The notes under the pieces are model-generated. The model was not told the DNA's origin. It made no database searches and worked only from the letters and a program-made list of their open reading frames with translations. Below are positions 11,800 to 25,930 of a stretch of 64,000 bases of DNA, piece by piece. Numbering within the stretch: the stretch's first letter is position 1; every line of letters begins with the position of its first letter. A program made the position numbers and the translations under genes. Origin of the DNA: Pristionchus mayeri (taxonomy: Eukaryota > Nematoda > Chromadorea > Rhabditida > Neodiplogasteridae); assembly GCA_036245805.1 (NCBI GenBank), contig BTRK01000003.1, positions 9,796,001 to 9,860,000 of the forward strand. Direction: 5' to 3'.

Positions 11800-13090
11800 G
11801 CATATTCTGACCACATTCATCGCTACGAGTAAGGAGGTCTTAAGGATCATTATTTTGTGATATTTTGAGAGATATCAGCTTAATTGCGACGCTAATTTAG
11901 CTTTACAATAACATCAACTATGGCACTGTTCTTTGAAAATACATTGTTAGACCTTCAAAGGAAAATACATTGTTAGACCTTCAAAGCATATTCTGACCAC
12001 ATTCATCGCTACGAGTAAGGAGGTCTTAAGGATCATTATTTTGTGATATTTTGAGAGATATCAGCTTAATTGCGACGCTAATTTAGCTTTACAATAACAT
12101 CAACTATGGCACTGTTCTTTGAAAATACATAGTTAGACTTTCAAAGCATATTCTGACCACATTCATCGCTACGAGTAAGGAGGTCTTAAGGATCATTATT
12201 TTGTGATATTTTGAGAGATATCAGCTTAATTGCGACGCTAATTTAGCTTTACAATAACATCAACTATGGCACTGTTCTTTGAAAATACATAGTTAGACTT
12301 TCAAAGCATATTCTGACCACATTCATCGCTACGAGTAAGGAGGTCTTAAGGATCATTATTTTGTGATATTTTGAGAGATATCAGCTTAATTGCGACGCTA
12401 ATTTAGCTTTACAATAACATCAACTATGGCACTGTTCTTTGAAAATACATAGTTAGACTTTCAAAGCATATTCTGACCACATTCATCGCTACAAGTAAGG
12501 AGGTCTTAAGGATCATTATTTTGTGATATTTTGAGAGATATCAGCGCAATTGCGACGCTAATTTAGCTTTACAATAACATCAACTATGACACTGTTCTTT
12601 GAAAATACATTGTTAGACCTTCAAAGGAAAATACATTGTTAGACCTTCAAAGCATATTCTGACCACATTCATCGCTACAAGTAAGGAGGTCTTAAGGATC
12701 ATTATTTTGTGATATTTTGAGAGATATCAGCGCAATTGCGACGCTAATTTAGCTTTACAAGAACATCAACTATGGCGCTGTTCTTTGAAAATACATAGTT
12801 AGACTTTCAAAGCATATTCTGACCACATTCATCGCTACGAGTAAGGAGGTCTTAAGGATCATTATTTTGTGATATTTTGAGAGATATCAGCTTAATTGCG
12901 ACGCTAATTTAGCTTTACAATAACATCAACTATGGCACTGTTCTTTGAAAATACATAGTTAGACTTTCAAAGCATATTCTGACCACATTCATCGCTACAA
13001 GTAAGGAGGTCTTAAGGATCATTATTTTGTGATATTTTGAGAGATATCAGCGCAATTGCGACGCTAATTTAGCTTTACAATAACATCAAC
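11800..13090. repeat. 1.3-kb duplicated block, copy 1 (offset 2,050 bp)
   Basis: Matches about 13,850-15,140 with a constant offset of 2,050 bp (12 monomers plus five modules). Three atag-type units in a row, then ctacaag/cgcaattg/tatgac units and tatggcgctg, occur in both at 12,129-12,780 and 14,179-14,830. The right limit is near 13,090/15,140 (tatgacactg against tatggcactg). The left limit lies between 11,774 (gaacttc against gaccttc) and about 11,950. Private changes are 'ttacaagaac' at about 12,757 in copy 1 and 'attcagacc' at about 15,027 in copy 2. Confidence 0.85.
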
Positions 13091-13849
13091 TATGACACTG
13101 TTCTTTGAAAATACATTGTTAGACCTTCAAAGCATATTCTGACCACATTCATCGCAACGAGTAAGGAGGTCTTAAGGATCATTATTTTGTGATATTTTGA
13201 GAGATATCAGCTTAATTGCGACGCTAATTTAGCTTTACAATAACATCAACTATGGCACTGTTCTTTGAAAATACATTGTTAGACTTTCAAAGGAAAATAC
13301 ATTGTTAGACCTTCAAAGCATATTCTGACCACATTCATCGCTACGAGTAAGGAGGTCTTAAGGATCATTATTTTGTGATATTTTGAGAGATATCAGCTTA
13401 ATTGCGACGCTAATTTAGCTTTACAATAACATCAACTATGGCACTGTTCTTTGAAAATACATTGTTAGACCTTCAAAGGAAAATACATTGTTAGACCTTC
13501 AAAGCATATTCTGACCACATTCATCGTTACGAGTTAGGAGGTCTTAAGGATCATTATTTTGTTATATTATGAGAGATATCAGCTCAGTTGCGACGCTAAT
13601 TTATCTTTACAATAACATCAACAATGGCACTGTTCTTTGAAAATACGTTGTTAGACCTTCAAAGCATATTCTGACCACATTCATCGCTACGAGTAAGGAG
13701 GTCTTAAGGATCATTATTTTGTGATATTTTGAGAGATATCAGCTCAATTTCGACGCTAATTTAGCTTTACAATAACATCAACTATGGCACTGTTCTTTGA
13801 AAATACATTGTTAGACCTTCAAAGGAAAATACATTGTTAGACCTTCAAA

Positions 13850-15140
13850 GCATATTCTGACCACATTCATCGCTACGAGTAAGGAGGTCTTAAGGATCAT
13901 TATTTTGTGATATTTTGAGAGATATCAGCTTAATTGCGACGCTAATTTAGCTTTACAATAACATCAACTATGGCACTGTTCTTTGAAAATACATTGTTAG
14001 ACCTTCAAAGGAAAATACATTGTTAGACCTTCAAAGCATATTCTGACCACATTCATCGCTACGAGTAAGGAGGTCTTAAGGATCATTATTTTGTGATATT
14101 TTGAGAGATATCAGCTTAATTGCGACGCTAATTTAGCTTTACAGTAACATCAACTATGGCACTGTTCTTTGAAAATACATAGTTAGACTTTCAAAGCATA
14201 TTCTGACCACATTCATCGCTACGAGTAAGGAGGTCTTAAGGATCATTATTTTGTGATATTTTGAGAGATATCAGCTTAATTGCGACGCTAATTTAGCTTT
14301 ACAATAACATCAACTATGGCACTGTTCTTTGAAAATACATAGTTAGACTTTCAAAGCATATTCTGACCACATTCATCGCTACGAGTAAGGAGGTCTTAAG
14401 GATCATTATTTTGTGATATTTTGAGAGATATCAGCTTAATTGCGACGCTAATTTAGCTTTACAATAACATCAACTATGGCACTGTTCTTTGAAAATACAT
14501 AGTTAGACTTTCAAAGCATATTCTGACCACATTCATCGCTACAAGTAAGGAGGTCTTAAGGATCATTATTTTGTGATATTTTGAGAGATATCAGCGCAAT
14601 TGCGACGCTAATTTAGCTTTACAATAACATCAACTATGACACTGTTCTTTGAAAATACATTGTTAGACCTTCAAAGGAAAATACATTGTTAGACCTTCAA
14701 AGCATATTCTGACCACATTCATCGCTACAAGTAAGGAGGTCTTAAGGATCATTATTTTGTGATATTTTGAGAGATATCAGCGCAATTGCGACGCTAATTT
14801 AGCTTTACAATAACATCAACTATGGCGCTGTTCTTTGAAAATACATAGTTAGACTTTCAAAGCATATTCTGACCACATTCATCGCTACGAGTAAGGAGGT
14901 CTTAAGGATCATTATTTTGTGATATTTTGAGAGATATCAGCTTAATTGCGACGCTAATTTAGCTTTACAATAACATCAACTATGGCACTGTTCTTTGAAA
15001 ATACATAGTTAGACTTTCAAAGCATATTCAGACCACATTCATCGCTACAAGTAAGGAGGTCTTAAGGATCATTATTTTGTGATATTTTGAGAGATATCAG
15101 CGCAATTGCGACGCTAATTTAGCTTTACAATAACATCAAC
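13850..15140. repeat. 1.3-kb duplicated block, copy 2 (offset 2,050 bp)
   Basis: Second copy of 11,800-13,090. It is followed by the monomer with cgttacgagttagg at 15,415. An equivalent monomer sits at 13,525 after the first copy. The 1,890-bp spacing between those two differs from 2,050 by 160, so one plain monomer was gained or lost between the copies. Confidence 0.83.
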
Positions 15141-16009
15141 TATGGCACTGTTCTTTGAAAATACATTGTTAGACTTTCAAAGGAAAATACATTGTTAGAC
15201 CTTCAAAGCATATTCTGACCACATTCATCGCTACGAGTAAGGAGGTCTTAAGGATCATTATTTTGTGATATTTTGAGAGATATCACCTTAATTGCGACGC
15301 TAATTTAGCTTTACAATAACATCAACTATGGCACTGTTCTTTGAAAATACATTGTTAGACCTTCAAAGGAAAATACATTGTTAGACCTTCAAAGCATATT
15401 CTGACCACATTCATCGTTACGAGTTAGGAGGTCTTAAGGATCATTATTTTGTTATATTTTGAGAGATATCAGCTCAGTTGCGACGCTAATTTATCTTTAC
15501 AATAACATCAACAATGGCACTGTTCTTTGAAAATACGTTGTTAGACCTTCAAAGCATATTCTGACCACATTCATCGCTACGAGTAAGGAGGTCTTAAGGA
15601 TCATTATTTTGTGATATTTTGAGAGATATCAGCTCAATTTCGACGCTAATTTAGCTTTACAATAACATCAACTATGACACTGTTCTTTGAAAATACATAG
15701 TTAGACTTTCAAAGCATATTCTGACCACATTCATCGCTACGAGTAAGGAGGTCTTAAGGATCATTATTTTGTGATATTTTGAGAGATATCAGCTTAATTG
15801 CGACGCTAATTTAGCTTTACAATAACATCAACTATGGCACTGTTCTTTGAAAATACATTGTTAGACCTTCAAAGGAAAATACATTGTTAGACCTTCAAAG
15901 CATATTCTGACCACATTCATCGCTACGAGTAAGGAGGTCTTAAGGATCATTATTTTGTGATATTTTGAGAGATATCAGCTTAATTGCGACGCTAATTTAG
16001 CTTTACAGT

Positions 16010-16879
16010 AACATCAACTATGGCACTGTTCTTTGAAAATACATAGTTAGACTTTCAAAGCATATTCTGACCACATTCATCGCTACGAGTAAGGAGGTCT
16101 TAAGGATCATTATTTTGTGATATTTTGAGAGATATCAGCTTAATTGCGACGCTAATTTAGCTTTACAATAACATCAACAATGGCACTGTTCTTTGAAAAT
16201 ACATTGTTAGACCTTCAAAGGAAAATACATTGTTAGACCTTCAAAGCATATTCTGACCACATTCATCGCTACGAGTTAGGAGGTCTTAAGGATCATTATT
16301 TTATGATATTTTGAGAGATATCAGCTCAGTTGCGACGCTAATTTATCTTTACAATAACATCAACAATGGCACTGTTCTTTGAAAATACGTTGTTAGACCT
16401 TCAAAGCATATTCTGACCACATTCATCGCTACGAGTAAGGAGGTCTTAAGGATCATTATTTTGTGATATTTTGAGAGATATCAGCTCAATTGCGACGCTA
16501 ATTCAGCTTTACAATAACATCAACTATGACACTGTTCTTTGAAAATACATTGTTAGACCTTCAAAGCATATTCTGACCACATTCATCGCAACGAGTAAGG
16601 AGGTCTTAATTATCATTATTTTGTGATATTTTGAGAGATATCAGCTCAATTGCGACGCTAATTCAGCTTTACAATAACATCAACTATGACACTGTTCTTT
16701 GAAAATACATTGTTAGACCTTCAAAGCATATTCTGACCACATTCATCGCAACGAGTAAGGAGGTCTTAAGGATCATTATTTTGTGATATTTTGAGAGATA
16801 TCAGCTTAATTGCGACGCTAATTTAGCTTTACAATAACATCAACTATGGCACTGTTCTTTGAAAATACATTGTTAGACC
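16010..16879. repeat. 870-bp duplicated block, copy 1 (offset 2,210 bp)
   Basis: Matches 18,220-19,089 at an offset of 2,210 bp (13 monomers plus five modules). Both copies hold 'ttatgatatt' (16301 and 18511), gctaattcagc twice and 'gtcttaattatc' (16,605 and 18,815). The left limit is set by ttacagtaac here against ttacaataac at 18,201. The right limit is set by gttagacct at 16,880 against gttagactt at 19,089. Confidence 0.86.
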
Positions 16880-18219
16880 TTCAAAGGAAAATACATTGTT
16901 AGACCTTCAAAGCATATTCTGACCACATTCATCGCAACGAGTAAGGAGGTCTTAATTATCATTATTTTGTGATATTTTGAGAGATATCAGCTCAATTGCG
17001 ACGCTAATTCAGCTTTACAATAACATCAACTATGACACTGTTCTTTGAAAATACATTGTTAGACCTTCAAAGCATATTCTGACCACATTCATCGCAACGA
17101 GTAAGGAGGTCTTAAGGATCATTATTTTGTGATATTTTGAGAGATATCAGCTTAATTGCGACGCTAATTTAGCTTTACAGTAACATCAACTATGGCACTG
17201 TTCTTTGAAAATACATAGTTAGACTTTCAAAGCATATTCTGACCACATTCATCGCTACGAGTAAGGAGGTCTTAAGGATCATTATTTTGTGATATTTTGA
17301 GAGATATCAGCTTAATTGCGACGCTAATTTAGCTTTACAATAACATCAACAATGGCACTGTTCTTTGAAAATACATTGTTAGACCTTCAAAGGAAAATAC
17401 ATTGTTAGACCTTCAAAGCATATTCTGACCACATTCATCGCAACGAGTAAGGAGGTCTTAAGGATCATTATTTTGTGATATTTTGAGAGATATCAGCTTA
17501 ATTGCGACGCTAATTTAGCTTTACAATAACATCAACTATGGCACTGTTCTTTGAAAATACATTGTTAGACTTTCAAAGGAAAATACATTGTTAGACCTTC
17601 AAAGCATATTCTGACCACATTCATCGCTACGAGTAAGGAGGTCTTAAGGATCATTATTTTGTGATATTTTGAGAGATATCAGCTTAATTGCGACGCTAAT
17701 TTAGCTTTACAATAACATCAACTATGGCGCTGTTCTTTGAAAATACATAGTTAGACTTTCAAAGCATTTTCTGACCACATTCATCGCTACGAGTAAGGAG
17801 GTCTTAAGGATCATTATTTTGTGATATTTTGAGAGATATCAGCTTAATTGCGACGCTAATTTAGCTTTACAATAACATCAACTATGGCACTGTTCTTTGA
17901 AAATACATTGTTAGACCTTCAAAGCATATTCTGACCACATTCATCGCTACGAGTAAGGAGGTCTTAAGGATCATTATTTTGTGATATTTTGAGAGATATC
18001 AGCTTAATTGCGACGCTAATTTAGCTTTACAATAACATCAACTATGGCACTGTTCTTTGAAAATACATTGTTAGACCTTCAAAGGAAAATACATTGTTAG
18101 ACCTTCAAAACATATTCTGACCACATTCATCGCTACGAGTAAGGAGGTCTTAAGGATCATTATTTTGTGATATTTTGAGAGATATCAGCTTAATTGCGAC
18201 GCTAATTTAGCTTTACAAT

Positions 18220-19089
18220 AACATCAACTATGGCACTGTTCTTTGAAAATACATAGTTAGACTTTCAAAGCATATTCTGACCACATTCATCGCTACGAGT
18301 AAGGAGGTCTTAAGGATCATTATTTTGTGATATTTTGAGAGATATCAGCTTAATTGCGACGCTAATTTAGCTTTACAATAACATCAACAATGGCACTGTT
18401 CTTTGAAAATACATTGTTAGACCTTCAAAGGAAAATACATTGTTAGACCTTCAAAGCATATTCTGACCACATTCATCGCTACGAGTTAGGAGGTCTTAAG
18501 GATCATTATTTTATGATATTTTGAGAGATATCAGCTCAGTTGCGACGCTAATTTATCTTTACAATAACATCAACAATGGCACTGTTCTTTGAAAATACGT
18601 TGTTAGACCTTCAAAGCATATTCTGACCACATTCATCGCTACGAGTAAGGAGGTCTTAAGGATCATTATTTTGTGATATTTTGAGAGATATCAGCTCAAT
18701 TGCGACGCTAATTCAGCTTTACAATAACATCAACTATGACACTGTTCTTTGAAAATACATTGTTAGACCTTCAAAGCATATTCTGACCACATTCATCGCA
18801 ACGAGTAAGGAGGTCTTAATTATCATTATTTTGTGATATTTTGAGAGATATCAGCTCAATTGCGACGCTAATTCAGCTTTACAATAACATCAACTATGAC
18901 ACTGTTCTTTGAAAATACATTGTTAGACCTTCAAAGCATATTCTGACCACATTCATCGCAACGAGTAAGGAGGTCTTAAGGATCATTATTTTGTGATATT
19001 TTGAGAGATATCAGCTTAATTGCGACGCTAATTTAGCTTTACAATAACATCAACTATGGCACTGTTCTTTGAAAATACATTGTTAGACT
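18220..19089. repeat. 870-bp duplicated block, copy 2 (offset 2,210 bp)
   Basis: Second copy of 16,010-16,879. Downstream it continues into the tatggcgctg and agcattttctg units (19281), which are also present at 17,763. The later C modules at 35-37 kb align to the first copy on their left (offset 20,200 from 15,415 and 16,301) and to this copy on their right (offset 17,990 from 18,511 and 19,281). They therefore derive from a version holding one such block. Confidence 0.84.
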
Positions 19090-19599
19090 TTCAAAGGAAA
19101 ATACATTGTTAGACCTTCAAAGCATATTCTGACCACATTCATCGCTACGAGTAAGGAGGTCTTAAGGATCATTATTTTGTGATATTTTGAGAGATATCAG
19201 CTTAATTGCGACGCTAATTTAGCTTTACAATAACATCAACTATGGCGCTGTTCTTTGAAAATACATAGTTAGACTTTCAAAGCATTTTCTGACCACATTC
19301 ATCGCTACGAGTAAGGAGGTCTTAAGGATCATTATTTTGTGATATTTTGAGAGATATCAGCTTAATTGCGACGCTAATTTAGCTTTACAATAACATCAAC
19401 TATGGCACTGTTCTTTGAAAATACATTGTTAGACCTTCAAAGCATATTCTGACCACATTCATCGCTACGAGTAAGGAGGTCTTAAGGATCATTATTTTGT
19501 GATATTTTGAGAGATATCAGCTTAATTGCGACGCTAATTTAGCTTTACAATAACATCAACTATGGCACTGTTCTTTGAAAATACATAGTTAGACTTTCA

Positions 19600-20840
19600 A
19601 AGCATATTCTGACCACATTCATCGCTACGAGTAAGGAGGTCTTAAGGATCATTATTTTGTGATATTTTGAGAGATATCAGCTCAATTGCGACGCTAATTT
19701 AGCTTTACAATAACATCAACTATGGCACTGTTCTTTGAAAATACATAGTTAAACTTTCAAAGCATATTCTGACCACATTCATCGCTACGAGTAAGGAGGT
19801 CTTAAGGATCATTATATTGTGATATTTTGAGAGATATCAGCTCAGTTGCGACGCTAGTTTAGCTTTACAATAACATCAACAATGGCACTGTTCTTTGAAA
19901 ATACATTGTTAGACCTTCAAAGCATATTCTGACCACATTCATCGCTACGAGTAAGGAGGTCTTAAGGATCATTATTTTGTGATATTTTGAGAGATATCAG
20001 CTTAATTGCGACGCTAATTTAGCTTTACAATAACATCAACTATGGCACTGTTCTTTGAAAATACATTGTTAGACCTTCAAAGGAAAATACATTGTTAGAC
20101 CTTCAAAACATATTCTGACCACATTCATCGCTACGAGTAAGGAGGTCTTAAGGATCATTATTTTGTGATATTTTGAGAGATATCAGCTTAATTGCGACGC
20201 TAATTTAGCTTTACAATAACATCAACTATGGCACTGTTCTTTGAAAATACATAGTTAGACTTTCAAAGCATATTCTGACCACATTCATCGCTACGAGTAA
20301 GGAGGTCTTAAGGATCATTATTTTGTGATATTTTGAGAGATATCAGCTTAATTGCGACGCTAATTTAGCTTTACAATAACATCAACTATGGCACTGTTCT
20401 TTGAAAATACATAGTTAGACTTTCAAAGCATATTCTGACCACATTCATCGCTACGAGTAAGGAGGTCTTAAGGATCATTATATTGTGATATTTTGAGAGA
20501 TATCAGCTCAGTTGCGACGCTAGTTTAGCTTTACAATAACATCAACAATGGCACTGTTCTTTGAAAATACATTGTTAGACCTTCAAAGCATATTCTGACC
20601 ACATTCATCGCTACGAGTAAGGAGGTCTTAAGGATCATTATTTTGTGATATTTTGAGAGATATCAGCTTAATTGCAACGCTAATTTAGCTTTACAATAAC
20701 ATCAACTATGACACTGTTCTTTGAAAATACATAGTTAGACTTTCAAAGCATATTCTGACCACATTCATCGCTACGAGTAAGGAGGTCTTAAGGATCATTC
20801 TTTTGTGATATTTTGAGAGAGAGATATCAGCTTAATTGCG
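19600..20840. repeat. 1.2-kb block shared with 31.88-33.12 kb (offset 12,282 bp)
   Basis: Matches 31,882-33,122 at an offset of 12,282 bp. Two attatattg variants 666 bp apart (19811 and 20477) reappear at 32093 and 32759, and the GA expansion at 20811 reappears at 33093. Several point differences exist, for example aaactttc at about 19,750 and ggcaatgttc at about 32,328, so this copy pair is older than the 11,378-bp pair. Confidence 0.83.
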
Positions 20841-22044
20841 ACGCTAATTTAGCTTTACAATAACATCAACTATGGCACTGTTCTTTGAAAATACATTGTT
20901 AGACCTTCAAAGCATATTCTGACCACATTCATCGCTACGAGTAAGGAGGTCTTAAGGATCATTATTTTGTGATATTTTGAGAGATATCAGCTCAGTTGCG
21001 ACGCTAGTTTAGCTTTACAATAACATCAACTATGGCACTGTTCTTTGAAAATACATTGTTAGACCTTCAAAGCATATTCTGACCACATTCATCGCTACGA
21101 GTAAGGAGGTCTTAAGGATCATTATTTTGTGATATTTTGAGAGATATCAGCTCAGTTGCGACGCTAGTTTAGCTTTACAATAACATCAACAAAGGCACTG
21201 TTCTTTGAAAATACATTGTTAGACCTTCAAAGCATATTCTGACCACATTCATCGCTACGAGTAAGGAGGTCTTAAGGATCATTATTTTGTGATATTTTGA
21301 GAGATATCAGCTTAATTGCGACGCTAATTTAGCTTTACAATAACATCAACAATGGCACTGTTCTTTGAAAATACATTGTTAGACCTTCAAAGGAAAATAC
21401 ATTGTTAGACCTTCAAAGCATATTCTGACCACATTCATCGCTACGAGTAAGGAGGTCTTAAGGATCATTATTTTGTGATATTTTGAGAGATATCAGCTCA
21501 GTTGCGACGCTAATTTAGCTTTACAATAACATCAACAATGGCACTGTTCTTTGAAAATACATTGTTAGACCTTCAAAGCATATTCTGACCACATTCATCG
21601 CTACGAGTAAGGAGGTCTTAAGGATCATTCTTTTGTGATATTTTGAGAGATATCAGCTTAATTGCGACGCTAATTTAGCTTTACAATAACATCAACAATG
21701 GCACTGTTCTTTGAAAATACATTGTTAGACCTTCAAAGGAAAATACATTGTTAGACCTTCAAAGCATATTCTAACCACATTCATCGCTACGAGTAAGGAG
21801 GTCTTAAGGATCATTATTTTGTGATATTTTGAGAGATATCAGCTTAATTGCAACGCTAATTTAGCTTTACAATAACATCAACAATGGCACTGTTCTTTGA
21901 AAATACATTGTTAGACCTTCAAAGGAAAATACATTGTTAGACCTTCAAAGCATATTCTGACCACATTCATCGCTACGAGTAAGGAGGTCTTAAGGATCAT
22001 TATTTTGTGATATTTTGAGAGATATCAGCTCAGTTGCGACGCTA
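20262..22044. repeat. 1.8-kb duplicated block, copy 1 (offset 3,572 bp)
   Basis: Matches 23,834-25,616 at an offset of 3,572 bp (21 monomers, eight modules, one 4-bp GA expansion). Shared rare markers are attatattg (20477/24049), the GA expansion (20811/24383), caacaaaggc (21187/24759), attcttttg, ctaacc (21771/25343) and tgcaacgc. Limits are atag against attg on the left and gctagttt against gctaattt on the right. Confidence 0.88.
20731..20894 (+). repeat. 164-bp GA-expanded monomer (exemplar)
   Basis: The GA run after 'gtgatatttt' is lengthened by 4 bp. The expansion lies inside the spacer of the tgatat/atatca inverted repeat and lengthens it from 8 to 12 bases. Ten such monomers were seen, with the run near 20811, 24383, 33093, 33257, 44471, 44635, 52255, 58331, 61716 and 62735. 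The last two have one further T (165 bp). All are atag-type units with attcttttg, so the expansion has a single origin and spread by block copying. Confidence 0.9.
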
Positions 22045-23833
22045 GTTTAGCTTTACAATAACATCAACTATGGCACTGTTCTTTGAAAATACATTGTTAG
22101 ACTTTCAAAGCATATTCTGACCACATTCATCGCTACGAGTAAGGAGGTCTTAAGGATCATTATTTTGTGATATTTTGAGAGATATCAGCTCAGTTGCGAC
22201 GCTAATTTAGCTTTACAATAACATCAACAATGGCACTGTTCTTTGAAAATACATTGTTAGACCTTCAAAGCATATTCTGACCACATTCATCGCTACGAGT
22301 AAGGAGGTCTTAAGGATCATTATTTTGTGATATTTTGAGAGATATCAGCTCAGTTGCGACGCTAATTTAGCTTTATAATAACATCAACAATGGCACTGTT
22401 CTTTGAAAATACATTGTTAGACCTTCACAGCATATTCTGACCACATTCATCGCTACGAGTAAGGAGGTCTAAAGGATCATTATTTTGTGATATTTTGAGA
22501 GATATCAGCTCAGTTGCGACGCTAGTTTAGCTTTACAATAACATCAACAATGGCACTGTTCTTCGAAAATACATTGTTAGACCTTCAAAGCATATTCTGA
22601 CCACATTCATCGCTACGAGTAAGGAGGTCTTAAGGATCATTCTTTTGTGATATTTTGAGAGATATCAGCTTAATTGCGACGCTAATTTAGCTTTACAATA
22701 ACATCAACAATGGCACTGTTCTTTGAAAATACATTGTTAGACCTTCAAAGGAAAATACATTGTTAGACCTTCAAAGCGTATTCTAACCACATTCATCGCT
22801 ACGAGTAAGGAGGTCTTAAGGATCATTATTTTGTGATATTTTGAGAGATATCAGCTTAATTGCAACGCTAATTTAGCTTTACAATAACATCAACTATGGC
22901 ACTGTTCTTTGAAAATACATAGTTAGACTTTCAAAGCATATTCTGACCACATTCATCGCTACGAGTAAGGAGGTCTTAAGGATCATTATTTTGTGATATT
23001 TTGAGAGATATCAGCTTAATTGCGACGCTAATTTAGCTTTACAATAACATCAACAATGGCACTGTTCTTTGAAAATACATTGTTAGACCTTCAAAGGAAA
23101 ATACATTGTTAGACCTTCAAAGCATATTCTGACCACATTCATCGCTACGAGTAAGGAGGTCTTAAGGATCATTATTTTGTGATATTTTGAGAGATATCAG
23201 CTTAATTGCAACGCTAATTTAGCTTTACAATAACATCAACAATGGCACTGTTCTTTGAAAATACATTGTTAGACCTTCAAAGGAAAATACATTGTTAGAC
23301 CTTCAAAGCATATTCTGACCACATTCATCGCTACGAGTAAGGAGGTCTTAAGGATCATTATTTTGTGATATTTTGAGAGATATCAGCTCAGTTGCGACGC
23401 TAATTTAGCTTTACAATAACATCAACAATGGCACTGTTCTTTGAAAATACATTGTTAGACCTTCAAAGCATATTCTGACCACATTCATCGCTACGAGTAA
23501 GGAGGTCTTAAGGATCATTCTTTTGTGATATTTTGAGAGATATCAGCTTAATTGCGACGCTAATTTAGCTTTACAATAACATCAACAATGGCACTGTTCT
23601 TTGAAAATACATTGTTAGACCTTCAAAGGAAAATACATTGTTAGACCTTCAAAGCATATTCTAACCACATTCATCGCTACGAGTAAGGAGGTCTTAAGGA
23701 TCATTATTTTGTGATATTTTGAGAGATATCAGCTTAATTGCAACGCTAATTTAGCTTTACAATAACATCAACAATGGCACTGTTCTTTGAAAATACATTG
23801 TTAGACCTTCAAAGGAAAATACATTGTTAGACC

Positions 23834-25616
23834 TTCAAAGCATATTCTGACCACATTCATCGCTACGAGTAAGGAGGTCTTAAGGATCATTATTTTGTGA
23901 TATTTTGAGAGATATCAGCTTAATTGCGACGCTAATTTAGCTTTACAATAACATCAACTATGGCACTGTTCTTTGAAAATACATAGTTAGACTTTCAAAG
24001 CATATTCTGACCACATTCATCGCTACGAGTAAGGAGGTCTTAAGGATCATTATATTGTGATATTTTGAGAGATATCAGCTCAGTTGCGACGCTAGTTTAG
24101 CTTTACAATAACATCAACAATGGCACTGTTCTTTGAAAATACATTGTTAGACCTTCAAAGCATATTCTGACCACATTCATCGCTACGAGTAAGGAGGTCT
24201 TAAGGATCATTATTTTGTGATATTTTGAGAGATATCAGCTTAATTGCAACGCTAATTTAGCTTTACAATAACATCAACTATGACACTGTTCTTTGAAAAT
24301 ACATAGTTAGACTTTCAAAGCATATTCTGACCACATTCATCGCTACGAGTAAGGAGGTCTTAAGGATCATTCTTTTGTGATATTTTGAGAGAGAGATATC
24401 AGCTTAATTGCGACGCTAATTTAGCTTTACAATAACATCAACTATGGCACTGTTCTTTGAAAATACATTGTTAGACCTTCAAAGCATATTCTGACCACAT
24501 TCATCGCTACGAGTAAGGAGGTCTTAAGGATCATTATTTTGTGATATTTTGAGAGATATCAGCTCAGTTGCGACGCTAGTTTAGCTTTACAATAACATCA
24601 ACTATGGCACTGTTCTTTGAAAATACATTGTTAGACCTTCAAAGCATATTCTGACCACATTCATCGCTACGAGTAAGGAGGTCTTAAGGATCATTATTTT
24701 GTGATATTTTGAGAGATATCAGCTCAGTTGCGACGCTAGTTTAGCTTTACAATAACATCAACAAAGGCACTGTTCTTTGAAAATACATTGTTAGACCTTC
24801 AAAGCATATTCTGACCACATTCATCGCTACGAGTAAGGAGGTCTTAAGGATCATTATTTTGTGATATTTTGAGAGATATCAGCTTAATTGCGACGCTAAT
24901 TTAGCTTTACAATAACATCAACAATGGCACTGTTCTTTGAAAATACATTGTTAGACCTTCAAAGGAAAATACATTGTTAGACCTTCAAAGCATATTCTGA
25001 CCACATTCATCGCTACGAGTAAGGAGGTCTTAAGGATCATTATTTTGTGATATTTTGAGAGATATCAGCTCAGTTGCGACGCTAATTTAGCTTTACAATA
25101 ACATCAACAATGGCACTGTTCTTTGAAAATACATTGTTAGACCTTCAAAGCATATTCTGACCACATTCATCGCTACGAGTAAGGAGGTCTTAAGGATCAT
25201 TCTTTTGTGATATTTTGAGAGATATCAGCTTAATTGCGACGCTAATTTAGCTTTACAATAACATCAACAATGGCACTGTTCTTTGAAAATACATTGTTAG
25301 ACCTTCAAAGGAAAATACATTGTTAGACCTTCAAAGCATATTCTAACCACATTCATCGCTACGAGTAAGGAGGTCTTAAGGATCATTATTTTGTGATATT
25401 TTGAGAGATATCAGCTTAATTGCAACGCTAATTTAGCTTTACAATAACATCAACAATGGCACTGTTCTTTGAAAATACATTGTTAGACCTTCAAAGGAAA
25501 ATACATTGTTAGACCTTCAAAGCATATTCTGACCACATTCATCGCTACGAGTAAGGAGGTCTTAAGGATCATTATTTTGTGATATTTTGAGAGATATCAG
25601 CTCAGTTGCGACGCTA
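23834..25616. repeat. 1.8-kb duplicated block, copy 2 (offset 3,572 bp)
   Basis: Second copy of 20,262-22,044. The caacaaaggc variant occurs a third time at about 25,797, 1,038 bp further on, so part of this copy was duplicated again. All three caacaaaggc copies are followed by the same long unit and ctcagttg unit. Confidence 0.86.
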
Positions 25617-25930
25617 ATTTAGCTTTACAATAACATCAACAATGGCACTGTTCTTTGAAAATACATTGTTAGACCTTCAAAGCATATTCTGACCACATTC
25701 ATCGCTACGAGTAAGGAGGTCTTAAGGATCATTATTTTGTGATATTTTGAGAGATATCAGCTCAGTTGCGACGCTAGTTTAGCTTTACAATAACATCAAC
25801 AAAGGCACTGTTCTTTGAAAATACATTGTTAGACCTTCAAAGCATATTCTGACCACATTCATCGCTACGAGTAAGGAGGTCTTAAGGATCATTATTTTGT
25901 GATATTTTGAGAGATATCAGCTTAATTGCG

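Larger units (their letters stand above)
11400..19600. repeat. Domain C: cgcaacgag / gctaattcagc / cgcaattg region
   Basis: From about 11.4 kb the gaactt-type modules fade (last near 11,760) and new recurrent variants appear: ctacaag with cgcaattg, cgcaacgag, gctaattcagc, cttaattatc, the pair cgttacgagttagg with ttttgttatatt, ctaatttatct, agctcaatttcgac, ttacagtaac and agcattttctg. Long and plain units are mixed at about five modules per 12-13 monomers. Internal duplications with offsets of 2,050, 1,890 and 2,210 bp make up much of it. The same variant set, in the same order, recurs four more times in the right half of the window, so this domain holds the earliest-placed copies of the C module. 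Confidence 0.83.

Noticed and set aside
20811..20828. Independent GA microsatellite locus
   Set aside because: The run is only a 4-bp expansion of a motif present in all monomers and shares flanks with nine other copies, so it is a monomer variant.
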